From assembly GCA_022072025.1 (NCBI GenBank), contig JAJVIP010000002.1, forward strand, positions 473,356-537,355: DNA of 64,000 bases. The letters are read 5' to 3'. The stretch is from Elusimicrobiota bacterium (lineage in GTDB: Bacteria > Elusimicrobiota > Elusimicrobia > F11). Below, in pieces: positions 43,166 to 52,246 of this stretch. A program made the translations under genes and the position numbers. Positions within the stretch are counted from its first letter, which is position 1. Each line of letters starts with the position of its first letter. The notes beneath the pieces were generated by a model. That model saw only the letters and a program-made list of their open reading frames with translations, made no database searches and was not told where the DNA came from.

Positions 43166-43444
43166 CGTTATTAATCCCTCCTTAATTGTCTTCCCTCTCA
43201 TCTAAACACACTGGAGGCTCTATGCCGCGCTGTCCTTTCCATCCCGCTGAATATCAGCGAAGGTCAAGGCCGTAGACAATTTAAATCGGGTTTGAACCAC
43301 AAGAGAAAGAGGGATTCCCGATAAAATACAGCCCCGGAGCATTCTGAAAGGAGTCAACAATAACCTCCCGTTGTCTTAATTCCGTCTATTTAAGATGTGT
43401 ACTTGATAAGGCGGTTGTTCTCGGCCAGATGTTGGTTTGTTAGA
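43166..43444. other. Gene-poor stretch with one possible 17-codon ORF
   Basis: No convincing gene of ordinary length on either strand and no RNA family I recognise (checked by eye for SRP, RNase P, tmRNA and 6S features). It holds a short perfect hairpin CGCTGA-ATA-TCAGCG and the micro-ORF listed separately. Base use is similar to flanking DNA. Confidence 0.5.
43222..43275 (+). CDS. Possible 17-residue micro-ORF
   Basis: ATG 4 bases after TGGAGG, reading MPRCPFHPAEYQRRSRP then TAG. The good ribosome site is the only support. The coding part contains the hairpin CGCTGA-ATA-TCAGCG, so it could be a leader peptide, but no downstream gene on this strand follows closely. May be chance. Confidence 0.2.
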   Translation: MPRCPFHPAEYQRRSRP

Positions 43445-43837
43445 TTAAACCCCAACTTGTGAAAATGTATTGATTACTTCTTCTTTCCAGATTACTTTCA
43501 CTCGGGTTGGATTTTCTGATCGCTCCGAAATCTTTTCAAGTGAGTAAGGGCACCCTTTGCTTCGAAGGGTGGATTCAAGGCCTATTCGGATGGTGGATTT
43601 TGCGCGGTCGTCTGAATCAATATCAACGGCCCAATTCACCACTTCTTCAAAGTTATAAAACCTCTTCCCATGATACTCCCCATAGTGATTTAAAAGACCC
43701 ATTTTGGCGAAACTGGTGAGCTCTGTAACAGGAATGCCAAGCAGAAGACTCAAATCAGCCACATTGATTAAACCATCCTTGGCATTTTGAGCCGCGTATA
43801 GTTTTTTGGGGTCATATTGTTTTGGTGACGGTTTCAT
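43445..43837 (-). CDS. MerR-like winged-helix DNA-binding protein
   Basis: 130 residues. The middle region LINVADLSLLLGIPVTELTSFAKMGLL then GKRFYNFEEVVNWAVD is a MerR/excisionase-type helix-turn-helix with wing, so DNA binding is likely. There is no C-terminal metal- or drug-binding domain typical of MerR regulators; instead a short basic tail. GGAG lies 8 bases before the ATG. It is divergent from the cysteine-rich unknown gene with 186 bases between, which may hold its operator. Targets unknown. Confidence 0.65.
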   Translation of the reverse strand: MKPSPKQYDPKKLYAAQNAKDGLINVADLSLLLGIPVTELTSFAKMGLLNHYGEYHGKRFYNFEEVVNWAVDIDSDDRAKSTIRIGLESTLRSKGCPYSLEKISERSENPTRVKVIWKEEVINTFSQVGV

Positions 43838-44023
43838 TTTTTCTCCTCTTATTGGTTGATCGTTGATTCACGTTTTTGAGACCCCCTTAGTATTGATCGA
43901 AAACGAATTAATTTCACGGGGTGTTTTAATTTTTAAAATCAGTGAATTAGTTGTCGTGCATTTCCCTTATAACTGGTATGGTGAGAATGAAAAGTGGTAA
44001 TTATTTTTTTCAAGGAGATTTCA

Positions 44024-44449
44024 TTGCCCATAAAAAAAAGACGAATAGTAAAAAGCCCCAATAAGAATTATCAGAAAACCATGCGACGACAATCAGAAGA
44101 CAACGATACCTTTGGGGGGGCGTTGAGAGATCGGTATTCCTTTGTTGAAAAGTTGGTGATCGAAATGGAGTTTTTAAATCCGGAAGGGCACATGTTGGGT
44201 TCTGAAATTCGCTCTTTTAACCCTCCAGATTCGCTGAAATTGTGGGTAACGTGTCCCGGTCAATGTGGAAATGGCCGCCTCAACCTCGAAACGAAAATAA
44301 GCCAAATTCTTTTCTCTAAAAAAACAATTTCTGAAACCAAGGATATTTGCAATGAAATAGTTCACATAGGAGCCAATGCCTCTTGCCGCTGTGAATTGCG
44401 CTGTAGAATCAATGTGGGGTACGCTGAAGAACCACAACCGCAATCCTAA
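44024..44449 (+). CDS. Cysteine-rich protein of unknown function
   Basis: 141 residues from a TTG start placed 7 bases after AAGGAG (an in-frame upstream start lacks a ribosome site). Basic N-terminus (PIKKRRIVKSPNKNYQKTMRR), then an acidic middle, then six cysteines in two groups: CPGQCGNG near residue 81 and C...CRCELRC near residues 113-130. The spacing suggests a metal-binding fold. I do not recognise the family. It is followed by a polylysine micro-ORF and a terminator, so these form one transcript. Confidence 0.65.
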   Translation: MPIKKRRIVKSPNKNYQKTMRRQSEDNDTFGGALRDRYSFVEKLVIEMEFLNPEGHMLGSEIRSFNPPDSLKLWVTCPGQCGNGRLNLETKISQILFSKKTISETKDICNEIVHIGANASCRCELRCRINVGYAEEPQPQS

Positions 44450-44485
44450 CCATTCGTAAGGAAGCTCAACTCAAAGGAGAAATTC

Positions 44486-44524
44486 ATGGCTGCCAAGTCC
44501 AAGAAAAAAAAGAAAAAGAAATAG
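44486..44524 (+). CDS. 12-residue polylysine micro-ORF
   Basis: ATG preceded by AAAGGAG (5-base spacing), reading [12 protein letters not shown] then TAG. It sits 36 bases after the cysteine-rich gene and 18 bases before a terminator stem. The strong ribosome site and compact placement suggest it is translated; a run of lysine codons rich in A can slow or stall ribosomes. Could instead be a tiny basic nucleic-acid-binding peptide. Confidence 0.4.
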   Translation: MAAKSKKKKKKK

Positions 44525-44542
44525 AAAAAGTTCAAATAAAAG

Positions 44543-44583
44543 ACTCCATGACTTGGTTTATCGCCATTCATGGAGTTTTTTAT
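44543..44583 (+). terminator. Terminator after the cysteine-rich gene and micro-ORF
   Basis: 9-base perfect stem ACTCCATGA / TCATGGAGT with a 16-base loop, followed by a run of T (TTTTTTAT). Any transcript of cysD must start downstream of this. Confidence 0.88.
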
Positions 44584-44648
44584 TTACATTTTTAGTAAAT
44601 TTCACAAGTCTTTACCCCTTCCTTAAAATGGGTTCTTCGACGATAATC

Positions 44649-45551
44649 ATGGATAATCTTGATCAGCTAGAACAACAAAGCGTCTATATCATGCGAGAGG
44701 CCTTTCGTCATTTCGAACGTCTCTGCATGCTGTGGTCCATTGGGAAGGATTCCACCGTTCTCCTTTGGTTGGCCAGAAAAGCCTTTTTTGGACATGTCCC
44801 CTTCCCTCTCGTTCATATCGACACGAGTTATAAATTGCCAGAGATGATCCTCTATAGAGATCGGCTCGCCATGGAATACAAATTAACAATGGTGGTGGGA
44901 CAAAACAAAGACATTCTCTCTCAAGGTAAAACTTTCCCGAATACACAACATCTACCGGAAGGCCATCCAGATAAAATTTCCCGGGTCCAATGCTGCGGAT
45001 TTCTAAAAAAAGATGCTTTGACCCATACGTTGAATGGTACATGGCCGAGAGAAAAACTCAATCTGAAGACAGGGAAATACGAACAGGACCCTGACAAGGC
45101 CCCTTATCATGGCGTCATCGTTGGCGCCCGCGCGGATGAAGAAGGAAGCCGCTCCAAGGAACGTTACTTTTCTCCTCGAGATAAAAACAATTTGTGGGAT
45201 GTTGGCGAACAACCGCCTGAGTTTTGGAATCAATTCAAAACCGATTTCGCTCCGGGGACTCACGTTCGCATCCATCCTCTTTTGGATTGGACAGAACTCC
45301 ACATTTGGGAATACATCAAACGAGAGAAGATTCCAACCGTTTCCCTTTATTATGACCAAGGCCAGGGAACACGGTATCGAAGTTTGGGTTGTGGCCCGTG
45401 CCAGGCTCCTATTCAGAGCACGGCAAAAAATGTGGATGACATCATTGAAGAATTGAAATCCGGAAAGCTCAAAAATATCGCGGAGCGGTCAGGTCGCCTG
45501 CAAGATGGGAAACATGGTCTCGAAGAGTTGCGAAAAGAGGGGTACATGTGA
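44649..45551 (+). CDS. cysD: Sulfate adenylyltransferase subunit 2
   Basis: Catalytic subunit of ATP sulfurylase, making adenosine 5'-phosphosulfate from sulfate and ATP. 300 residues from the ATG of [20 protein letters not shown]; an in-frame ATG 21 bases upstream is possible, and neither has a clear ribosome site. PP-loop [18 protein letters not shown], then [12 protein letters not shown], the basic [14 protein letters not shown] block and the C-terminal CGPCQAPI. Overlaps cysN by 4 bases. No cysH, cysI/J or sulfate transporter is near, so the APS/PAPS may serve assimilation elsewhere in the genome or sulfation of polymers. Confidence 0.95.
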   Translation: MDNLDQLEQQSVYIMREAFRHFERLCMLWSIGKDSTVLLWLARKAFFGHVPFPLVHIDTSYKLPEMILYRDRLAMEYKLTMVVGQNKDILSQGKTFPNTQHLPEGHPDKISRVQCCGFLKKDALTHTLNGTWPREKLNLKTGKYEQDPDKAPYHGVIVGARADEEGSRSKERYFSPRDKNNLWDVGEQPPEFWNQFKTDFAPGTHVRIHPLLDWTELHIWEYIKREKIPTVSLYYDQGQGTRYRSLGCGPCQAPIQSTAKNVDDIIEELKSGKLKNIAERSGRLQDGKHGLEELRKEGYM

Positions 45552-47332
45552 CCAGGGCTCAGATGAATATCGTTATTGTTGGCCACGTGGACCATGGAAA
45601 AAGCACGGTTGTGGGACGACTTTTGGCCGACACACATTCTCTCCCTGAGGGAAAACTGGAAGCGGTTCGGAAGGAATGCGAAAGGACCGGAAAACCCTTT
45701 GAATATGCTTTTCTTTTGGACGCGCTGACCGACGAACAAGACCAAGGGATCACGATTGATACTGCCCGTTGTTTTTTTAAAACAGCCAAGCGGGACTACA
45801 TCATCATCGACGCGCCAGGGCACATTGAGTTTTTAAAAAACATGATATCGGGGGCGGCGCGGGCCGAAGCCGCCGCGTTGGTTATTGATGCCAAAGAGGG
45901 GGTTCGAGAAAACAGTCGTCGCCATGGTTATATCCTATCGATGCTGGGAATCAAACAAGTGGTTGTTTGTGTCAATAAAATGGACTTGGTTGAACGCAGT
46001 CAGGAGGTTTTTGACAAGATTGAAAAAGAGTACCGTGAGTTTTTGAATAACATTGGCGCTGTTAATCCCAAGCAGTTTGTTCCGATCAGCGCTCTTCATG
46101 GTGAAAATATTTACGACCGCAGCAAAAAAATGTCTTGGTACCAAGGCCCCACTTTATTGGAATGTTTGGATGACTTCCCAAAAGCACCCCCTCTAACCGA
46201 TCGAAATTTTCGTATGCCGGTGCAGGCTGTTTATAAATTCACCAATCACGGAGATGATCGCCGCATCATTGCGGGACGCATTGAAGCGGGAACGGCAAAG
46301 GTGGGAGACAAGGTGCTATTTCATCCTTCAAATAAAATCAGCACGATAAAATCTATCGAGGGGTTTAATTCAACTCCCCGCTCAGAAATTGGAGCGGGAT
46401 GGTCAACGGGTTTTACTCTTTCCGAGGAAATTTATGTGACCCGTGGCGAATTGATGTCCCATGAAACTCAGCCACCTCAGGTGGGGACTCGGTTTAGAGC
46501 CAATTTAATTTGGTTGGGGAAAAAACCATTTGTGCCTGGCCAAGATTATAAATTGAAGATTCACACTCAATCTCAACCTGTCCGCATACACAAAATCAAC
46601 AAAGTCATAGACGCTTCCGAGGCGGGAAGGACACTTGATAAAGACCATGTGAGCCGGCATGATGTGGCTGATGTCGTTTTGGAGACCCGACAAGCGATCG
46701 CGTTTGATGTGATCTCAGAAAGTGAAACAACTGGCCGATTTGTGATTGTTGATGGCTATGATATCGCAGGCGGCGGAATTATTATTAATGCCGTCCAGGA
46801 CAATCAGGAGAATTTAAGGGCGGAGGCCCGTTTGCGGGATTTTAATTGGATCAAAGGGGGAGTATCTCAATCAGAGCGAGCCCAAAAATATAGGCACAAC
46901 CCAGCCCTCATCATGTTTATCGGGAAACCGGGTGTTGGAAAACATAAATACGCCCGGACCATTGAGAAGTCCCTTTTTGGAAAGGGTTGTTCGTCTTACA
47001 TGCTGGATGGAACCAATGTTCTTTTGGGAGTGGACGCTGATTTGGTGTGGGTGGAATCGACACAACAGGAATTGGTCCGAAGATTCGCTGAAGTGGCTCA
47101 TATTTTGTTGGACTCAGGACAAATTGTCGTATCCACCACCAATGCCATCGGCCTCGCTGACATTGCCGCTGTTCAGGCCCTTATTCCTGATTTTCAAATA
47201 TTGGTCATTGATATCGACCCTTCAGGAAAAAACATTGAATCCTGTGATATGCGTTTAAATGGCCAAGAAAAAGAATCGGATGTCTTTGAACAGATTTATT
47301 CCCTCCTGAAAAAGAAAAATATTATCAACTAA
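45548..47332 (+). CDS. cysN: Sulfate adenylyltransferase subunit 1 fused to a degenerate APS-kinase-like domain
   Basis: GTPase subunit that drives ATP sulfurylase. 594 residues. EF-Tu-like GTPase domain intact: GHVDHGKS (12-19), DAPGH, NKMD; then beta-barrel domains II and III to about 430. The C-terminal 150 residues align in place with CysC of NodQ/CysNC fusions, but the P-loop reads [11 protein letters not shown] (459-469): the Ser/Thr after GK is His, and the usual ISPFRxDR-type substrate motif is replaced by [16 protein letters not shown]. Kinase activity is therefore doubtful. GTG start behind AGAGGGG, overlapping the cysD stop. Confidence 0.92.
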   Translation: MTRAQMNIVIVGHVDHGKSTVVGRLLADTHSLPEGKLEAVRKECERTGKPFEYAFLLDALTDEQDQGITIDTARCFFKTAKRDYIIIDAPGHIEFLKNMISGAARAEAAALVIDAKEGVRENSRRHGYILSMLGIKQVVVCVNKMDLVERSQEVFDKIEKEYREFLNNIGAVNPKQFVPISALHGENIYDRSKKMSWYQGPTLLECLDDFPKAPPLTDRNFRMPVQAVYKFTNHGDDRRIIAGRIEAGTAKVGDKVLFHPSNKISTIKSIEGFNSTPRSEIGAGWSTGFTLSEEIYVTRGELMSHETQPPQVGTRFRANLIWLGKKPFVPGQDYKLKIHTQSQPVRIHKINKVIDASEAGRTLDKDHVSRHDVADVVLETRQAIAFDVISESETTGRFVIVDGYDIAGGGIIINAVQDNQENLRAEARLRDFNWIKGGVSQSERAQKYRHNPALIMFIGKPGVGKHKYARTIEKSLFGKGCSSYMLDGTNVLLGVDADLVWVESTQQELVRRFAEVAHILLDSGQIVVSTTNAIGLADIAAVQALIPDFQILVIDIDPSGKNIESCDMRLNGQEKESDVFEQIYSLLKKKNIIN

Positions 47333-47345
47333 AAATTCTTCAACC

Positions 47346-47374
47346 TTGTTAATCGCAAGTGACGGCTTTATAAT
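47346..47374 (+). promoter_or_regulatory. Near-consensus promoter for the TM-HAMP gene pair
   Basis: TTGTTA, exactly 17 bases, TATAAT. The predicted transcription start (6 to 7 bases after the -10 box) coincides with the GTG start codon of the next gene, so the message would be leaderless. Confidence 0.7.
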
Positions 47375-47380
47375 TATCGG

Positions 47381-47791
47381 GTGAATAGAAAACAAATCAT
47401 TGTTCATCGAACGTTTCAGTTCTCATTCGCTTTAGCGTTTGTTCAAGGCCTTTTTTTCGTTGTATTGGTTCCCACCGCACTATTTCTTTCTCTCTTATAT
47501 ATTGGGCAAGCAATTCCCAACCTTACTCTTTTTCAAATAAATGCATTATCAGAAGGTATAGGGAAAATTTTTTGGATGGCTTTATTTATCTGGTTGGGAG
47601 TGGGACTTGTTTTATTTTTATTGGCCCTCCGATTGTCGCACCGCTATGCAGGCCCGTTGAAGCGACTTGAATCGTGGTGTACAGTCCGTCTCTCGGGGGG
47701 GAAAACTGGACCAGTGGTTCTCCGTACAGGAGATGACATGGTTACAACCGCACAATTGTTGAACCAAGCCTTGGATTCGGACCTGAAATAG
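47381..47791 (+). CDS. Membrane protein with two TM segments and a HAMP-like domain (A)
   Basis: 136 residues. Two membrane helices (about 13-40 and 63-85), then RLSHRYAGPLKRLESWCTVR with the proline and glutamate of a HAMP first helix, and a second helix MVTTAQLLNQALDSDLK. No kinase, cyclase or methyl-accepting output domain follows. A paralogue of the same design is 2 bases downstream. GTG start with no ribosome site, directly at the predicted transcription start. Function unknown; perhaps a membrane signal relay acting on a separate partner. Confidence 0.7.
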   Translation: MNRKQIIVHRTFQFSFALAFVQGLFFVVLVPTALFLSLLYIGQAIPNLTLFQINALSEGIGKIFWMALFIWLGVGLVLFLLALRLSHRYAGPLKRLESWCTVRLSGGKTGPVVLRTGDDMVTTAQLLNQALDSDLK

Positions 47792-47793
47792 AG

Positions 47794-48225
47794 ATGCGAA
47801 CGCGACTGTTGTTACATCCCATCCTCATGAGTCGAACGGGAAAAATAATTCTTTTCCTTTATTTTTCTATCGGCGCAGGGGTGTCCTGGTTTTTCTTTAA
47901 AAGTTTCCATAACATCCTTGATGAAGCCAATATGACCCCCTCCATTCTTAAAGAGGGGCTCCCTCCGCTGATTGTTTTTTTTATGAATCCGTTTGTTTAT
48001 ATTCCCATCATTGTCGGAGGAATTCTACTGGCCGCGTCTTATACCGCGAACCGTGTGGTGGGACCCGCCCAGAGAATTGACTTGTGGCTGAAATGTTGGA
48101 TAGCAGGACAAAACCTGTCTCCCCTTCGGGCACGAAACAACGATGTTTACGCAACATTTATTGAATTATTAAATGCGCTCTATCTCAAATCAAAAAGAGA
48201 TAAGGAAACACGAAAAAAAAATTAG
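47794..48225 (+). CDS. Membrane protein with two TM segments and a HAMP-like domain (B)
   Basis: 143 residues, same layout as its neighbour: membrane helices at about 17-37 and 58-80, a periplasmic stretch between, then ANRVVGPAQRIDLWLKCWIA and VYATFIELLNALYLKSK as the two HAMP-like helices, with a basic tail. The pair may form a heterodimer. It begins 2 bases after gene A and is followed within 9 bases by a small lipoprotein gene, so all three look like one operon. Confidence 0.7.
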   Translation: MRTRLLLHPILMSRTGKIILFLYFSIGAGVSWFFFKSFHNILDEANMTPSILKEGLPPLIVFFMNPFVYIPIIVGGILLAASYTANRVVGPAQRIDLWLKCWIAGQNLSPLRARNNDVYATFIELLNALYLKSKRDKETRKKN

Positions 48226-48234
48226 GAGGATTCG

Positions 48235-48408
48235 ATGTACAAGCTTTGTTTGATTTTTTCGCTGATGGCCATGCAATGTTTGTCGGCCTGTAAAAAGGAA
48301 AAGGTCGCTCAAGCGCCTGCACCCGTTGAGGTGGCCCCTCCGGTTGCCACGCCCGTGGTCCCAGGGATGGAACATGAGAATCCGGCAGAAAAAGAAGGAA
48401 TGCCTTAA
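48235..48408 (+). CDS. Small lipoprotein (57 residues)
   Basis: Begins MYKLCLIFSLMAMQCLSACK: a lipoprotein signal peptide with lipobox LSAC and lipidated Cys19. The mature part is only 39 residues, with KKEK after the cysteine and a Pro/Val/Ala-rich segment (APAPVEVAPPVATPVVPG), like a short envelope-spanning or linker lipoprotein. AGGAGG lies 5 bases before the ATG. Last gene of the TM-HAMP unit; its last four bases overlap the end of the convergent PBP gene. Confidence 0.75.
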   Translation: MYKLCLIFSLMAMQCLSACKKEKVAQAPAPVEVAPPVATPVVPGMEHENPAEKEGMP

Positions 48409-50645
48409 CGATTTTTAAATATTTTTTTTAGCCAACCTGTAAATCCTCCCGAGTGTAATGGGCAATAAGAAGTCGGTTCGGTTCCATTAATAAACATTTC
48501 ATTTTTCTGATCAGGACATCCGATTCGGGCCAAAGCTCCTGAAATGGGGTCAATCCTGGCAGGAATAATCCCAAGGGGTTTTTTAAATTCATGAGTTATC
48601 CTCCCCCGTTGAGATTGCAACATGAATTCTCCCCAGAGCGGCAGTGCATTTATACTTCCCGATAAACCCAAGGCCTTTCCCTCATCACTGCCAACCCAAA
48701 CACCCACCAGAAGATTGGGTGTATAGCCAACAAACCAAGCGTCCTTTCCATCGTTGGTGGTTCCTGTTTTTCCAGCGGAAGGGAATTCCCATCCCATCTT
48801 TTTAAGATTTTTAGCGGTTCCCTCAGTAATGGTGGTTTCCATTAAAGAGGTCATCAGGTAGGCATGTGCCGGGTCCAAAACCGACTCTCTTTCAACATTA
48901 TTGATCTCCAGTGCGATGTCTTCGGCATCCACAACTGACAAGACAAATATCGGTGTGATCCGAAATCCTCCATTTCCAAACGGAGCATAGGCCGCTGTTA
49001 GTTCAAGAGGTGTTACCTCTGAAGTTCCCAGGGCCAGGGCCAGACTATTTTCAAGTGGGGATTCTATCCCCAATTTTCGCGCGAAACGAATAATGGTGGA
49101 TGTCCCAATTTTTTGAGCCAGATCAAGCGTCGCGCCATTGATGGATTGGGCCAAGGCGTCCCTAAAAGAAATCGAGCCCCTATGTATCCCATCAAAATTT
49201 TGGGGCGCCCAAATCTTTCCGCGATCCCGATAGACTCTTGGTTCATCCATTAAAATTGAGGCTGGTGTGAACCCATGTTCTAAACCCGCTCCGTAAATAA
49301 AAGGTTTAAAGGTACTTCCTGGTTGCCGGCTGGCCTGTGTGGCCCGGTTAAATTGGCTCTCCTGATAATTTCGACCACCCACCAACGCCAGAATCCGTCC
49401 TGTGTTCGGTTCGATGACAACCATGGCGGATTGGAATTTTTCCTTTTTGACAATTCGTTGCGCCAGTTGTTGAAACAATGGGTCCATGGTCGTATATATT
49501 CGAAGACCATACCGAAATAACACGTCCTCACTAAAACGTGGCACAAGTTGACGTAAGACTTCGGCAACAAAATAATCATGCATATGCGTTGAAGGTATTG
49601 TCCGTTTTATGGTGGAAAGAGGTTGCGCGAGGGCACGTTCATATTCCAATTCGCTGATCACATTTTCTTGCAACAATAGTTTAAGAACTGTATTTCGACG
49701 GCCTTTCGCCGAAGTTGGATTTTGAAACGGATTGTACCGATAGGGGGATCGAATAATTCCAGCCAACAAGGCGGATTCCGCTGTGTTAATCTCTCGAATG
49801 TTCTTTCCAAAATAATATTCTGCCGCCGCTTTCATTCCCGCGATGCTTACCACGCCATCTTGGCCCATATAAATATGATTGAGATAGAGAGTGAGTATTT
49901 TTTCCTTCGAATAACGTAAATCCAAATATAGAGCGAATCCCAGTTCAAGAAATTTTCTTCTAAATGTTCTCTCGTTGGACAGGAAGAAATTTTTAGCCAA
50001 TTGTTGAGTGATGGTGCTGCCGCCTTGAAGGCTTCGGTCATGACGAAGGTTGTGCCAAGCTGCCCTCATGATGCCCCTGGGGTCGATGCCATGATGTTTA
50101 TGAAACCGCTTATCTTCAACGACGATAACCGCCTCAATTAAATTGGGAGGGTAATCTTCCCACGTGGCCGGGTCACGGCGGACTTTTTGGGGCCCCGATA
50201 ATTCAGCGATCAATTCAGGTTCCAATAAAACCAAAGGGGGAGTTGAATCGTTTGGTCCAAGGAGCGACCATCGGCCATCTGGTTTTTGTGTCATCTTTAT
50301 GATGAAAGGTTCTTGTGAGTGTGTGGGGGAAGAAAAACCTCTGAGGCCCAAATACAAGTCAGGTGGAGACCAGTGATATTTTCCTTTGGAAATCCCTGTG
50401 ATCGTACTTGGCTGATAATTAAGTCTTTTGATTCGTTCCATTATTTCATCTGAAGACAAAGCCATTTCTTGGGAGAGGCTAAAGGGAATGGAATAAACTT
50501 TGGTCGGAAAACGCTCGCCTAGTCCACCCGGAACCAATTTTGACAATTTCCATTCAGAGACAATGATGATGGCAATGATTCCAAAAATCAGGAGTGCGAT
50601 TGCCCCCAATACCCAGATCAATATTTTCTTTTTAATTTTCTTCAT
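48405..50645 (-). CDS. Class A penicillin-binding protein (PBP1B type)
   Basis: Bifunctional peptidoglycan glycosyltransferase and transpeptidase anchored in the inner membrane. About 746 residues from the ATG of MKKIKKK (a GTG 21 bases upstream is possible). One N-terminal membrane helix, a UB2H-like segment (about 45-150), glycosyltransferase GT51 motifs EDKRFHKHHGIDPRG, GGSTITQQLAKNFFLS and RKFLELGFALYLD, then transpeptidase motifs SxxK in RQPGSTFKPFIYG, SxN in SINGA and KTG in GKTGTTNDGKDAWF. All catalytic residues are present. The C-terminus has two cysteines (IGCPDQ, SYCPLH) that could form a disulfide. Confidence 0.95.
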   Translation of the reverse strand: MKKIKKKILIWVLGAIALLIFGIIAIIIVSEWKLSKLVPGGLGERFPTKVYSIPFSLSQEMALSSDEIMERIKRLNYQPSTITGISKGKYHWSPPDLYLGLRGFSSPTHSQEPFIIKMTQKPDGRWSLLGPNDSTPPLVLLEPELIAELSGPQKVRRDPATWEDYPPNLIEAVIVVEDKRFHKHHGIDPRGIMRAAWHNLRHDRSLQGGSTITQQLAKNFFLSNERTFRRKFLELGFALYLDLRYSKEKILTLYLNHIYMGQDGVVSIAGMKAAAEYYFGKNIREINTAESALLAGIIRSPYRYNPFQNPTSAKGRRNTVLKLLLQENVISELEYERALAQPLSTIKRTIPSTHMHDYFVAEVLRQLVPRFSEDVLFRYGLRIYTTMDPLFQQLAQRIVKKEKFQSAMVVIEPNTGRILALVGGRNYQESQFNRATQASRQPGSTFKPFIYGAGLEHGFTPASILMDEPRVYRDRGKIWAPQNFDGIHRGSISFRDALAQSINGATLDLAQKIGTSTIIRFARKLGIESPLENSLALALGTSEVTPLELTAAYAPFGNGGFRITPIFVLSVVDAEDIALEINNVERESVLDPAHAYLMTSLMETTITEGTAKNLKKMGWEFPSAGKTGTTNDGKDAWFVGYTPNLLVGVWVGSDEGKALGLSGSINALPLWGEFMLQSQRGRITHEFKKPLGIIPARIDPISGALARIGCPDQKNEMFINGTEPTSYCPLHSGGFTGWLKKIFKNR

Positions 50646-50689
50646 GTCGGTTGTGTCCAAGGACACTTGGAATTTGATAAGAATCTGAT

Positions 50690-52246
50690 GTGAATCGTCA
50701 ACATTCGATCTTGTTTTTTGGCGCGTTATTCCTGCCTTTTTTGATTTTGTACGGTTTAACCACGAATCAGCTGTTTTCCTTTGATGCCATCACCAACGCC
50801 ATCGCCTGTGAAACCAATGAATCCATTCGATGGTTTCATCCCAATCATCCGCTTTATCCTTTTTTGGGGGTTCTTTGGTTTAAACTCGAAAGAGCGTTGG
50901 GATATGACGGGTACGCCGTTTATTCTTTGGCTCGGTTTAACACTCTCCTCATGTCCTCTGCGCTGGGGCTTCTGTGTTTAACAATTAAAAAGCAGAGCGG
51001 GTCATTTAACAGCATTGCATTGACTTTTTTCTTGGGGGTTACCTATGCGGTATGGCATTACGCTGTAGACGGAAGAGCGATCGGGGCATCGGTATTTTTC
51101 TCGGTTCTTCTGATCGTTTACCTTTTTCATTTACAAGAGTTCAAAGACTTGAATTTCACACAGTTGGTCATCATGGGCATTCTTTCTACCGCTTACGTTT
51201 TGGTCCATGGCATAGGCTTTTTTCATGCCTTTCCAGTTCTATTTTGGCTGTGGCAAAACAAACGTTCTCCTCAACAGCTGTTCGTTTATGGTCTGACCTT
51301 TTTTGGGGGGCTTTTTTTGTGTTATGTGCTGGTTTACTCCTATATTACGTCGATTAATTCAGGCTCCTCCTTCTTTCAATGGGCCCTGGGTTACGCAGGG
51401 CCCCATGGGAACACAAATATGACAGGGGGCGGTTTTTGGGGGCGGTCTTGGTTGTCGATCATAGAAGGTCTCTGGGTGGGATGGGAGCGTTCCCTCCTAA
51501 CCGTGCTTCCTTTCAAAATGGGAAAAATACTTTCCAGCGGATTGGCTGGAATATGCCTAATTTTATTCCTCACTTTGTTCGCAGGGTTTAAAAAAATTCC
51601 TACAAAGCATTCAAAACTGGCGTTTCTGTTCATTCTCTGGGGAATGGTGATGTTCCCTTTTTTGGCTTTTTGGAGTCCAGGTCAAGAGGGTTTTCGACTT
51701 CATGTGTTGATTCCATGGACTGTCGCTTTGGGAATCCTCATTGGCACTAGACGCCTTTTCTCATGGTTACTTCTTCTTATGGCAGTTGTTTTATTTTATT
51801 TAAATTTTTCTCATTGGTTTTTTAAAGCATCATTTATCGAGAACAATCAGGGTTATCAAACCCTTCGCGCAATAAGAAGTCTCGTTAAACCAGGAGATGT
51901 TATCGTGGCGGCGGAGCCTGGCTCGATCCCTGGAATCGAGGTTTTGTTACCCTATTTATTCCCGGAACTCAGCGGGGGAACCCTTTCAGGAAGGTTGATG
52001 GCTTTTCGTGAAACTTCTTTGGACCCCTTTACAAATCATTTGATCGGAAAAATTCAACGGGGGCATACTGTTTATTTTTCCGAAGATATGTTTGATGATA
52101 AGATTCAACAAGGAATTGAAAATCGGATGGCTTTGCCTGAACACTCATTCAGGAATTTGTGGTTAATATTTAAACCCGAAGAAGCTATTGAGAGTGTGAA
52201 TGGGGTAACACTGGTCCGGATGAAGCTTTTACAGAAGCCTATTTGA
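50690..52246 (+). CDS. Polytopic membrane protein, probable GT-C glycosyltransferase-like
   Basis: 518 residues with about 10 to 12 membrane helices and a soluble C-terminal domain of about 130 residues. The first periplasmic loop after helix 1 contains the acidic FSFDAITNAIACE and WFHPNHPLYPF, a layout like GT-C (ArnT/PMT or DUF2723) enzymes where an early acidic loop is catalytic. I cannot name the substrate. GTG start without ribosome site, 44 bases from the divergent PBP start. Its 3' end overlaps pilT by 8 bases tail-to-tail. Confidence 0.6.
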   Translation: MNRQHSILFFGALFLPFLILYGLTTNQLFSFDAITNAIACETNESIRWFHPNHPLYPFLGVLWFKLERALGYDGYAVYSLARFNTLLMSSALGLLCLTIKKQSGSFNSIALTFFLGVTYAVWHYAVDGRAIGASVFFSVLLIVYLFHLQEFKDLNFTQLVIMGILSTAYVLVHGIGFFHAFPVLFWLWQNKRSPQQLFVYGLTFFGGLFLCYVLVYSYITSINSGSSFFQWALGYAGPHGNTNMTGGGFWGRSWLSIIEGLWVGWERSLLTVLPFKMGKILSSGLAGICLILFLTLFAGFKKIPTKHSKLAFLFILWGMVMFPFLAFWSPGQEGFRLHVLIPWTVALGILIGTRRLFSWLLLLMAVVLFYLNFSHWFFKASFIENNQGYQTLRAIRSLVKPGDVIVAAEPGSIPGIEVLLPYLFPELSGGTLSGRLMAFRETSLDPFTNHLIGKIQRGHTVYFSEDMFDDKIQQGIENRMALPEHSFRNLWLIFKPEEAIESVNGVTLVRMKLLQKPI

